This document shows positions 56,607 to 64,000 of a stretch of 64,000 nucleotides of DNA, piece by piece. The stretch's first letter is position 1, and the number at the start of each line of letters is the position of its first letter. Origin of the DNA: Cellulomonas fimi (GTDB taxonomy: Bacteria; Actinomycetota; Actinomycetes; Actinomycetales; Cellulomonadaceae); NCBI RefSeq assembly GCF_012952065.1, contig NZ_JABCJJ010000016.1, positions 1 through 64,000 of the forward strand, read 5' to 3'. Position numbers and translations under genes: made by a program. Below the pieces are notes generated by a model. It worked only from the letters and a program-made list of their open reading frames with translations. It did no database searches and was not told the DNA's origin.

Positions 56607-57429
56607 GCGAGTCGACGCCGCCGGCCATGGGGATGCGGACGACGACGTCGGCCGCCTCGACCGCACCGCGCGACAGGCCGTCGCCCTCCGTTCCCAGCAC
56701 GAGCGCGAGCCGTGACTCCGGACCCGTCACCGACGGCGAGGCGGCCAGCTCGTCGAGCGTGACGGCGTCGACGGTGAGCGCGAGGGCCGCGACGGTGAAG
56801 CCGTCCGCCCGGAGATCGGCCAGGCCCCCCGGCCAGGTCTCGAGCCGCGTCCAGGGGACCTGGAACACCGTCCCCATCGACACCCGCACCGAGCGCCGGT
56901 AGAGCGGGTCGGCGCACCGCGGGCTCACCAGCACCGCGTCGACGCCCAGGCCGGCCGCGCTGCGGAACACGGCACCGACGTTCGTGTGGTCGACGACGTC
57001 CTCGAGCACGGCGACGCGCCGAGCGCCTGCTCCCCCGCGCGCACCGGCGAGCAGCTCGTGCGCCGGCAGCAGCGGCGGTCGGTGCATCGCGGCGAGCGCG
57101 CCGCGATGCAGGTGGAAGCCGGTCACCGACTCGAGCAGCTCGGCGTCCGCGACGAAGACCGGTACGTCGCCGTCCGGGCCGGCGCCGACGGCGTCGAGCA
57201 CGTCCTCGAGGTCGGGGAGCCACCGCTCGGCCATCAAGAACGACCGCGGACGGTGCCCGGCCGCGACCGCGCGGCGGATCACGGTCGAGCTCTCGGCGAT
57301 GTAGAGGCCCTTGGCGGGCTCGTGCCGCGAGCGCAGCGCCACGTCGGTCAGGCGCAGGTAGTCGTGCAGGCGCTCGTCGTCGGCGGTGGTCAGGCGGTGG
57401 ATCGGCACGCCGAGGATCCTGCCAGCCAC
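56557..57429 (-). CDS. SpoU/TrmH family RNA 2'-O-methyltransferase
   Basis: A 290-residue SPOUT enzyme. An N-terminal L30e-like RNA-binding domain (GLYIAESSTVIRRAVAAGHRPRSFLM) precedes the knotted SAM domain with motif 1 DHTNVGAVFRSAAGLGVDAVL, motif 2 LALVLGTEGDGLS and motif 3 VRIPMAGGVDSLNVAAASAV. The target (rRNA or tRNA) is not evident. The GTG start comes one base after the stop of the second exporter half, so the three genes probably form one operon. Confidence 0.94.
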   Translation of the reverse strand: MAGRILGVPIHRLTTADDERLHDYLRLTDVALRSRHEPAKGLYIAESSTVIRRAVAAGHRPRSFLMAERWLPDLEDVLDAVGAGPDGDVPVFVADAELLESVTGFHLHRGALAAMHRPPLLPAHELLAGARGGAGARRVAVLEDVVDHTNVGAVFRSAAGLGVDAVLVSPRCADPLYRRSVRVSMGTVFQVPWTRLETWPGGLADLRADGFTVAALALTVDAVTLDELAASPSVTGPESRLALVLGTEGDGLSRGAVEAADVVVRIPMAGGVDSLNVAAASAVAFWATRA

Positions 57430-57430
57430 C

Positions 57431-59452
57431 TCAGTCCACCGGCGCCGCCGCCCGGGCGAACTGGCTCGCGTACAACGCCGCGTACGCGCCGCCCGCCTCG
57501 AGCAGGCTCTCGTGGCTGCCCTGCTCGACGATCGAGCCGTTCTCCATCACGAGGATCACGTCGGCGTCGCGGATCGTGGACAGCCGGTGGGCGATCACGA
57601 ACGACGTGCGTCCGACCCGGAGCGCTGCCATGGCCTTCTGAACGAGCACCTCGGTCCGGGTGTCGACCGAGCTCGTCGCCTCGTCGAGCACGAGGATCGC
57701 GGGGTCGGCGAGGAACGCGCGCGCGATCGTCAGCAGCTGCTTCTCACCGGCGCTGACGTTGCCGCCCTCGTCGTCGAGCACGGTCGCGTAGCCGTCGGGC
57801 AGCGTGCGCACGAACCGGTCGACGTGGGTGGCCTGGGCGGCGGCGGCCATCTGGTCCTGCGTCGCGTCGTCGACGCCGTACGTGATGTTGTCGGCGATCG
57901 TCCCGCCGAACAGCCACGTGTCCTGGAGCACCATGCCGATCTTCGACCGCAGCGCGTCCCGCGTGGTCGTGGCGACGTCGACGCCGTCGAGCGTGATCCG
58001 CCCCGAGTCCACCTCGTAGAACCGCATGAGGAGGTTGACCAGCGTCGTCTTGCCGGCGCCGGTCGGCCCCACGATCGCGACCGTCTGCCCCGGCTCCGCG
58101 ACGAGCGAGAGGTGCTCGATCAGCGGGCGGTCCGGGTCGTACCGGAACGACACGTCCTCGAACGCCACGCGTCCGCGGACCGGCGTGGGTACGTCGGCGG
58201 CCGGCTCGGGGTCGGGCCGCTGCTCCTCGGCGTCCAGCAGCTCGAACACCCGCTCGGCGGAGGCGACGCCGGACTGGAGCAGGTTCATCATCGCGGCGAT
58301 CTGCGTGAGGGGCTGCGTGAACTGGCGCGAGTACTGGATGAACGCCTGCACGTCACCGAGGGTCATCGCGCCCGACGCCACTCTCAGTCCGCCGACGACC
58401 GCGACGATCACGTAGTTGAGGTTGCTGAGGAACCCCATCGCCGGCTGGATCGTCCCGGAGATGAACTGGGCCTTGAAGCTCGCGGCGTAGAGCTGCTCGT
58501 TCTCCTCGCGGAACGTCTCGATCGCCTGCTGCTGACGGCCGAAGACCTTGACGAGCTCGTGGCCGGTGTACATCTCCTCGACGTGCGCGTTGAGCCGACC
58601 GGTCGAGGCCCACTGGGCGACGAACTGCGGCTGGGACCGCTTGGCGATCGCGACCGTCGTCGCGACCGACGCCGGCACGGTGACGAGCGCCACCAGGGCG
58701 AGCAGCGGCGAGATCCAGAGCATCATGACGAGCACGCCGACGACGGTGAGGACCGCGGTGATCAGCTGGGACAGCGTCTGCTGCATCGTCTGGGCGATGT
58801 TGTCGATGTCGTTGGTGACTCGCGAGAGCACCTCCCCCCGCTTCTGGCTGTCGAAGTAGGCGAGCGGCAAGCGCGAGAGCTTGCTCTCGACGTCGGCGCG
58901 CAGCCGGAACGTCGTGCGCTGGACGACGCCGGTCGTGAGCCGGCCCTGCAGCCAGCCGAAGAGGAACGAGCCCACGTAGATCGCGAGGACGGTCAGCAGC
59001 ACCGCGCGCAGGTGACCGAAGTCGATGCCCACGCCGGGGACGACGTCCATCCCGCCGAGCATGTCCGCGAACCGGTCCTGCCCCTGGGCCCGGGCGGCGT
59101 CGACGGCCTGCTGCTTCGTGAGGCCGGCCGGGAGCTGCCGGCCGATCACGCCCTCGAAGATGATGTCCGTCGCGGTGCCGAGCACCTTGGGGCCGAGCAC
59201 CACGAGGGCGACGGACGCGACGGCGAGCGCCAGCACCCCGGCGACGGCGCCCCGTTCGGGCCGCAGCGTGGCGACCAGGCGCCGTCCCGAGCCACGGAAG
59301 TCCAGCGACTTCTCGGTCGGCATCCCGATCGCCATGTGCGGCGGCCCGTGCGGACGCTGCGGCGGCCGGACGGGAGCGGGGGACGACGCCGGCGGCTGGG
59401 TCTGCGGCTGGGCCTGCGGCCGCGCGTGGGGCGCGGGTCGGTCGGCGCTCAT
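57431..59452 (-). CDS. Heterodimeric ABC exporter, catalytic half
   Basis: A 673-residue exporter half. A Pro/Gln/Ala-rich N-terminal tail (about 1-40) leads into six membrane segments and a nucleotide-binding domain. Walker [10 protein letters not shown], canonical Walker [13 protein letters not shown] and switch His IAHRLST are present, but the signature is VSAGEKQ rather than LSGGQ. It therefore supplies the Walker motifs of the working ATP site and the weak signature of the other. The ATG overlaps the stop of its partner. The likely role is drug or lipid export. Confidence 0.94.
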   Translation of the reverse strand: MSADRPAPHARPQAQPQTQPPASSPAPVRPPQRPHGPPHMAIGMPTEKSLDFRGSGRRLVATLRPERGAVAGVLALAVASVALVVLGPKVLGTATDIIFEGVIGRQLPAGLTKQQAVDAARAQGQDRFADMLGGMDVVPGVGIDFGHLRAVLLTVLAIYVGSFLFGWLQGRLTTGVVQRTTFRLRADVESKLSRLPLAYFDSQKRGEVLSRVTNDIDNIAQTMQQTLSQLITAVLTVVGVLVMMLWISPLLALVALVTVPASVATTVAIAKRSQPQFVAQWASTGRLNAHVEEMYTGHELVKVFGRQQQAIETFREENEQLYAASFKAQFISGTIQPAMGFLSNLNYVIVAVVGGLRVASGAMTLGDVQAFIQYSRQFTQPLTQIAAMMNLLQSGVASAERVFELLDAEEQRPDPEPAADVPTPVRGRVAFEDVSFRYDPDRPLIEHLSLVAEPGQTVAIVGPTGAGKTTLVNLLMRFYEVDSGRITLDGVDVATTTRDALRSKIGMVLQDTWLFGGTIADNITYGVDDATQDQMAAAAQATHVDRFVRTLPDGYATVLDDEGGNVSAGEKQLLTIARAFLADPAILVLDEATSSVDTRTEVLVQKAMAALRVGRTSFVIAHRLSTIRDADVILVMENGSIVEQGSHESLLEAGGAYAALYASQFARAAAPVD

Positions 59453-61200
59453 GCCGCCTCCTGCGCCGACACCTGCGAGAGGACGATCTCCCGGTACGTC
59501 TGCGAGGTCGCCATCAGCTCGTCGTGGGTGCCGACGCCCACCACGGCGCCGGCCTCGAGCACGACGATCTGCTCGGCCCCCCGGATCGTCGAGACCCGCT
59601 GCGCGACGACGACCACGGTGGCGTCGCGCGTCTCGGGCGCGAGCGCGGCCCGCAGGGCAGCGTCCGTCGCGTAGTCGAGCGCCGAGAAGGCGTCGTCGAA
59701 CAGGTAGATCGACGGGCGCTTGACCAGCGCGCGGGCGATGGCCAGCCGTTGCCGCTGCCCGCCCGAGACGTTGGTGCCGCCCTGCGCGATCGGCGCGTCG
59801 AGACCTTCCGGCATCTGCTCGACGAAGTCGCGCGCCTGCGCGACCTCGAGCGCGTGCCACAGCTCGTCGTCGCTCGCGTCGGCCCGGCCGTACCGGAGGT
59901 TCGACGCCACCGTGCCGCTGAAGAGGAACGGCCGCTGCGGCACGAGGCCGATGCGGGCCCAGAGGTCGTCCGGGTCGAGCGCGCGCACGTCGACGCCGTC
60001 GACCAGCACCGCACCCGCCGTGACGTCGAAGAGCCGCGGGACCAGGCCGAGGAGCGTCGTCTTGCCGGCACCGGTGGAGCCGATGATCGCCGTCGTGCGG
60101 CCGGGCCGGGCGGTCAGGCTGATCCCGTGGAGCACCGCCGCCTCGGCGCCCGGGTAGCGGAACTCGGCCTCCCGGAGCTCGACCGTCCCCTGCGCGACGC
60201 CGAGCGCGGTCCCCGGCGGGAGCCGCACGGGCTCGGCCGGCGGGCGGACGGTCGGCTCGGAGTCGAGCACCTCGACGATCCGCTCCGACGCGACGACCGC
60301 GCGCGGCACCATCACGAACATCATCGTCGCGATCATCACCGCCATCAGGATGTAGACGAGGTAGCTGAGGTACGCCGTGAGCGAGCCGATCTGCATCGCA
60401 CCGGCGTCGACCCGCTGCCCGCCGAACCACAGCACGCCCACGCTCGAGGCGTTCATCACGAGCATGACGGTGGGGAACATCAGGGCCATGAGCATGCCGA
60501 CCCGTATCGAGGTCTCGAACAGCGCGGTGTTCGCGACCCCGAACCGCTCCGCCTCACGCCGCTCGCGGACGAACGCCCGGATGACACGGATCCCGGTGAT
60601 CTGCTCGCGCAGCACGGCGTTGATGCGGTCGATCCGCTTCTGCATCGCCCTGAAGTACGGGATCATCCGGCTCACGATCAGCCCCACCGCGATGCCGAGC
60701 ACGGGGACGACCACGAGCAGGAGCCGCGACAGCGCGACGTCCTCGCGCAGGGCCATGACGACGCCCCCGACGAGCATGATCGGAGCCATCACCATGATCG
60801 TGAAGCTCATGAGCACGACCATCTGGACCTGCTGGATGTCGTTGGTGGTCCGCGTGATGAGTGACGGCGCGCCGAAGTGGCCGACCTCCTGGGCCGAGAA
60901 GTCCTGAACCCGCGTGAACAGGCCCTCGCGCAGGTCGCGACCGAACGCCATCGACGCCCGGGCGCCGAAGTAGACGGCAGCGACCGCGCACGCGACCTGC
61001 AGCAGGCTGATCGCGAGCATCCAGCCACCGGTGCGCATGATGAAGCCGGTGTCGCCGCGGGCGATGCCGAGGTCGATGATGTCCGCGTTGAGGCTGGGCA
61101 GGTACAACGTCGCGAGCGTCTGCACGAGCTGCAGCACGAGCACGCCGGTCACGAAGGCGCCGTACGGCCGCAGGTACTGCCGCAGGAGTCGGATCAGCAC
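59449..61200 (-). CDS. Heterodimeric ABC exporter, degenerate half
   Basis: A 583-residue exporter half with six membrane segments and an ATPase domain. Walker A (GSTGAGKTT) and signature VSGGQRQR are good, but Walker B is [12 protein letters not shown] (Asp for the catalytic Glu) and the switch His is Gln ([10 protein letters not shown]). These losses are exactly complementary to those of the downstream half, as in TM287/288-type exporters. It is the first gene of the exporter-SpoU unit. No regulator gene is adjacent. Confidence 0.94.
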   Translation of the reverse strand: MLIRLLRQYLRPYGAFVTGVLVLQLVQTLATLYLPSLNADIIDLGIARGDTGFIMRTGGWMLAISLLQVACAVAAVYFGARASMAFGRDLREGLFTRVQDFSAQEVGHFGAPSLITRTTNDIQQVQMVVLMSFTIMVMAPIMLVGGVVMALREDVALSRLLLVVVPVLGIAVGLIVSRMIPYFRAMQKRIDRINAVLREQITGIRVIRAFVRERREAERFGVANTALFETSIRVGMLMALMFPTVMLVMNASSVGVLWFGGQRVDAGAMQIGSLTAYLSYLVYILMAVMIATMMFVMVPRAVVASERIVEVLDSEPTVRPPAEPVRLPPGTALGVAQGTVELREAEFRYPGAEAAVLHGISLTARPGRTTAIIGSTGAGKTTLLGLVPRLFDVTAGAVLVDGVDVRALDPDDLWARIGLVPQRPFLFSGTVASNLRYGRADASDDELWHALEVAQARDFVEQMPEGLDAPIAQGGTNVSGGQRQRLAIARALVKRPSIYLFDDAFSALDYATDAALRAALAPETRDATVVVVAQRVSTIRGAEQIVVLEAGAVVGVGTHDELMATSQTYREIVLSQVSAQEAA

Positions 61201-61313
61201 GTCGGGTCCGCGGGGTCAGACCGGGCGCGACACGTGGTCGGGACGCGGGTGGGGCACATTCCTTGCACCCTGCCACTGCCGCGCCGCGAAAGCACTGATC
61301 TTTCTCGTACTTC

Positions 61314-61334
61314 GCGCCGGGCGAAACCCGGCGC
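61314..61334. terminator. Hairpin after the stomatin-like gene
   Basis: GCGCCGGG and CCCGGCGC pair around CGAAA, about 45 bp downstream of the stomatin-like gene on the minus strand. No U-tract follows. Confidence 0.5.
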
Positions 61335-61379
61335 TCCTGGGCGGCTCGCTCCGCCCGGTCCTCGTCGGCGACGCTCGGC

Positions 61380-62546
61380 TCAGGGCGTCGGCTGGTCGCC
61401 CTCCCGCGGCGTGTAGGGATGCTGACCTGCCTCGGCCGCCGGGTCCCGGGGCGCCCCGCTGAGCGTCCCCGCGCTCGTGGCGTCGGCGGTCGCGGCCTCG
61501 GACTGCCGGCGTGCCTCCGCCAGCGCCTCCGACGGGTCGCGCAGGCTCACGGGCGGCAGGTCCGCGCCGAGCGGAGACGTCCCCGCCGGCCGACCCGAGT
61601 CGGGCGCGGGGCCCTCGGGACCCGTCATCGCGCCGCCGAAGCCCTTGGTGAACTGAGCGAGCGCGCCCGTCAGCTCGGACGGCACGATCCAGACCTTGTT
61701 CGAGGGGCTGCTGGCGATCTTGGGCAGCGTCTGGAGGTACTGGTAGGCCAGCAGCTTGGGGTCGGCGTCGCCGCGGTGGACGGCGTCGAAGACCTGCAGG
61801 ATCGCGCGGGCCTCGCCCTCGGCGGTGAGGATCGCCGCCTGTGCCGCGCCTTCCGCGCGGAGGATCGCGCCCTGCTTGTCGCCCTCGGCGGTGAGGATCT
61901 GCGACTGCTTGACGCCCTCGGCCGTGAGGATCGCCGCACGCCGGTCGCGCTCGGCGCGCATCTGCTGCTCCATCGAGCCCTGGATGCTCTGGGGCGGGTC
62001 GATCGACTTGAGCTCGACCCGGTTGACGCGGATGCCCCAGCGCCCGGTCGCCTCGTCGAGGACGCCGCGCAGCTGCCCGTTGATCTGGTCACGGCTCGTC
62101 AGCGTCTGCTCGAGGTCCATCGAGCCGATGACGTTACGCAGCGTGGTCACGGTGAGCTGCTCGATGGCGGTGATGTAGTTGGCGATCTCGTAGACCGCGG
62201 ACCTCGGGTTGGTCACCTGGAAGTACAGGACGGTGTCGATGCTCACCACGAGGTTGTCGGACGTGATGACGGGCTGCGGCGGGAAGGAGACGACCTGCTC
62301 ACGCAGGTCGACCCCCGCGCGCACCCGGTCGACGAACGGGATGAGCAGGTGCAGGCCGGGTTCCAGCGTGCGGGAGTACCGGCCGAGGCGCTCGATCACC
62401 AGCGCGACCGCCTGCGGCACGATCCGGACCGACCGGACCAGCGCCACGACGACGAAGATCAGCAGCAGCCCCAGCACGACGTAGCCGAGGATCTGGCCGA
62501 CCGAGACGTCGTTCGTGGCGATCGTGGCGACCGAGAGGGTGTTCAT
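61380..62546 (-). CDS. SPFH/stomatin-like membrane protein
   Basis: A 388-residue band 7 protein. One N-terminal membrane anchor (ILGYVVLGLLLIFVVVALV) is followed by the SPFH domain (QAVALVIERLGRYSRTLEPGLHLLIPFVDRV to RVNRVELKSIDPPQSIQ), then an Ala/Glu-rich coiled coil with repeated ILTAEG / ILRAEG units and a Pro-rich tail. Such proteins organise membrane microdomains. It overlaps nfeD by ATGA, the typical stomatin-NfeD pairing. Confidence 0.93.
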   Translation of the reverse strand: MNTLSVATIATNDVSVGQILGYVVLGLLLIFVVVALVRSVRIVPQAVALVIERLGRYSRTLEPGLHLLIPFVDRVRAGVDLREQVVSFPPQPVITSDNLVVSIDTVLYFQVTNPRSAVYEIANYITAIEQLTVTTLRNVIGSMDLEQTLTSRDQINGQLRGVLDEATGRWGIRVNRVELKSIDPPQSIQGSMEQQMRAERDRRAAILTAEGVKQSQILTAEGDKQGAILRAEGAAQAAILTAEGEARAILQVFDAVHRGDADPKLLAYQYLQTLPKIASSPSNKVWIVPSELTGALAQFTKGFGGAMTGPEGPAPDSGRPAGTSPLGADLPPVSLRDPSEALAEARRQSEAATADATSAGTLSGAPRDPAAEAGQHPYTPREGDQPTP

Positions 62547-63025
62547 GCGCTCTCCTTGTGCTCAGGACGTGCGGGCGGTCTGGGAGCCGGGATCTCGTCC
62601 GCCGGCTCGACGACGGCGGTGGCACCGTCGATGGCGACGACCCGCACCTCCGTGCCCGCGGGCAGGCGGAGCTCGTCGACCGCCGTCCGTGCCGTCCACA
62701 CCTCGCCGGCCAGCTTGATGCGGCCGCCGCGCTCGCTGACCTCGGCGACCACGACGGCGGCACGTCCGACGTGCGCGGCCGCGTTCGTCTCGACGAGCGG
62801 CATCCGGGTCTTCAGCTGCCGCAGCAGCCACGGCCGCATCGCGACGAGGAGCAGCACGGAGGCGACCGCGAAGACCACGATCTGCAGCCAGAGCGGCGCA
62901 CCCAGCCCGTTGGCTGCGGCAGCGGCGAACGCGCCGCCCGCGAACATGACGAGCACGAGGTCGAGCGAGACGATCTCGATCACGATCAGGACGAGAGCCG
63001 CTCCGACCCACCAGAGCCAGTCCAT
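62543..63025 (-). CDS. Short NfeD family protein
   Basis: A 160-residue NfeD-1b-type protein: two or three membrane segments (WLWWVGAALVLIVIEIVSLDLVLVMFAGG, LWLQIVVFAVASVLLLVAM) and a C-terminal OB-fold domain (GRAAVVVAEVSERGGRIKLAGEVWTARTA). There is no ClpP-like protease domain. It is the partner of the coupled stomatin-like protein. The ATG has a GGAGG just upstream. Confidence 0.93.
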   Translation of the reverse strand: MDWLWWVGAALVLIVIEIVSLDLVLVMFAGGAFAAAAANGLGAPLWLQIVVFAVASVLLLVAMRPWLLRQLKTRMPLVETNAAAHVGRAAVVVAEVSERGGRIKLAGEVWTARTAVDELRLPAGTEVRVVAIDGATAVVEPADEIPAPRPPARPEHKESA

Positions 63026-63123
63026 GGCGACCTCCTCACAGGCCCGTTCCGCGGCAACGGCGAGAGCGCGGAGAGCAGGGACGACGACGCAGGCGGCGAC
63101 GTCGATGTCTTACCCATCCTATG

Positions 63124-63242
63124 CGGGCTCTTTGCCGTCCCGGGCTCTTTCCCGTCCCGGGCTCTTTCCCGTCTCGGGCTCTTTCCCGTCCCGGGCTCTT
63201 TCCCGTCTCGGGCTCTTTCCCGTCTCGGGCTCTTTCCCGTCT
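63124..63242. repeat. Intergenic array of seven 17-bp repeats
   Basis: CGGGCTCTTTCCCGTCY units start at 63124, 63141, 63158, 63175, 63192, 63209 and 63226 without gaps. The first unit has G for C at one position. The array lies between the ABC ATPase stop and the nfeD start. It is non-coding: 17 is not a multiple of three. Confidence 0.96.
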
Positions 63243-63261
63243 CGGTGCCGGATGCCCTCGA

Positions 63262-64000
63262 TCAGGGCGTCCGCGCCGACCGCGCCGTCCAGCGCCCGTC
63301 GACGTGCTCGACCGTGAGGTCCAGCCCGAACGTGCCCGAGAGGTTCTCCGGGGTGAGCACCTGGTCCAGGGGGCCCGCGGCGTGCACCGTCCCGGCACGC
63401 ATGAGGAGCACGTGCGTGAAGCCGTCGGGGATCTCCTCGACGTGGTGGGTCACGAGGACCAGGACGGGCGAGCGGGGGTCGCGCGCCAGCTCGGTGAGCG
63501 CGGCGAGGAGCTCCTCGCGGCCGCCGAGGTCGAGCCCCGCGGCGGGTTCGTCGAGCAGGAGCAGCTCGGGATCGGTCATGAGCGACCGCGCGATCTGCGC
63601 GCGCTTGCGCTCGCCCTCGCTCAGGGTGCCGAACCGGCGGTCGGCGAGCCCGGCGACGCCGAACGCCGCCATGAGGTCGCGGGCCCGCGACTCGTCGAGC
63701 TCCTCGTACTGCTCGCGCCAGCGACCGGTCATGCCGTACGCGGCGGTCAGCACGACGTCGCGCACCGTCTCGCCGGCCGGGATCCGGTCCGCGAGCGCGG
63801 CGCTGGCCAGGCCGATGCGCGGGCGCAGCTCGAAGACGTCGACCCGCCCGAGCCGCTCGCCGAGCAGGTGGGCCCTCCCGGACGACGGGTGCATCCGGCC
63901 CGCGGCGACCTGCAGCAGCGTCGTCTTGCCGGCGCCGTTGCCGCCGAGGACGACCCAGCGCTCGCCCTCCCGGACCTGCCAGCTCACCGCGTCGAGGATC
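63262..64000 (-). CDS. ABC transporter ATPase (5' end outside window)
   Basis: The visible 245 residues form a stand-alone ATPase: [14 protein letters not shown] (Walker A), a LSEGERKRAQIARSL signature, LLLLDEPAAGLD (Walker B) and VTHHVEEIP (switch His). The SEGE signature and the single short domain resemble ModF/YheS-unrelated, cofactor-type ATPases often annotated without substrate. The frame stays open to the window end (ILDAVSW upstream of the Walker region), so the start lies beyond 64000. Confidence 0.9.
   Translation of the reverse strand, partial: ILDAVSWQVREGERWVVLGGNGAGKTTLLQVAAGRMHPSSGRAHLLGERLGRVDVFELRPRIGLASAALADRIPAGETVRDVVLTAAYGMTGRWREQYEELDESRARDLMAAFGVAGLADRRFGTLSEGERKRAQIARSLMTDPELLLLDEPAAGLDLGGREELLAALTELARDPRSPVLVLVTHHVEEIPDGFTHVLLMRAGTVHAAGPLDQVLTPENLSGTFGLDLTVEHVDGRWTARSARTP

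Overview
The window comes from a high-GC Gram-positive actinobacterium, most likely a member of the Micrococcales close to Cellulomonas. Evidence for this: very GC-rich sequence with strong third-position bias, a complete Pup-proteasome locus (mpa, dop, pup, prcB, prcA, pafA), the mycothiol ligase mshC, the LexA-type SOS box TCGAACACCTGTTCGA, and the imuA'-imuB-dnaE2 mutasome. Genus assignment is inference only.

Layout. 0-1.3 kb: an unidentified edge, a small disordered protein and a Dps ferritin. 1.3-18.5 kb: a long minus-strand series read from high to low coordinates: an ABC exporter half, hisI, trpE, an HGxxPAAW protein, a DUF4190 protein, trpC, trpB, trpA, lgt, gltB, gltD, pyk (tryptophan, histidine and glutamate synthesis, lipoprotein lipidation, end of glycolysis). 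18.5-21 kb: a mycothiol-dependent-type isomerase, hisF and an FKBP lipoprotein. 21-30.2 kb: the Pup-proteasome system, then a tRNA m1A58 methyltransferase and a site-2 protease. 30-40 kb: housekeeping genes: RecB-like nuclease, HAD phosphatase, PAC2 protein, mshC, uppP, aldo/keto reductase, M20 peptidase, and alanine dehydrogenase divergent from an Lrp/AsnC regulator. 40-45.7 kb: the most accessory-looking stretch: a thioredoxin-reductase-like flavoprotein, a zinc ribbon, an HTH-only LuxR protein, a frameshifted membrane-protein gene, a coupled small protein/ABC ATPase/FtsX-type permease cassette, and tRNA-Leu(GAG) at its right edge. 45.9-53.2 kb: an AI-2E family membrane protein and the SOS mutasome operon. 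53.2-57.4 kb: a cysteine-free ArsR regulator coupled to a SulP transporter, a PEBP protein, a YbaK deacylase and a SpoU methyltransferase. 57.4-64 kb: a heterodimeric ABC exporter, a stomatin/NfeD pair and a partial ABC ATPase that leaves the window.

Many neighbours overlap by ATGA or GTGA and are probably translationally coupled (trpB-trpA-lgt, hisI-trpE, prcB-prcA, imuA'-imuB-dnaE2, arsR-sulP, the two exporter halves, nfeD-stomatin, and the 43-45 kb cassette). At least thirteen monocistronic or operon-leading genes have a TANNNT -10 element only 6-8 nt before the start codon, which suggests leaderless mRNAs. Short tandem repeats recur: in-frame ones inside disordered protein segments, mostly near the N-terminus, and two seven-copy 17-bp arrays in intergenic gaps. 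No insertion sequence, prophage, CRISPR array or integrase was seen.
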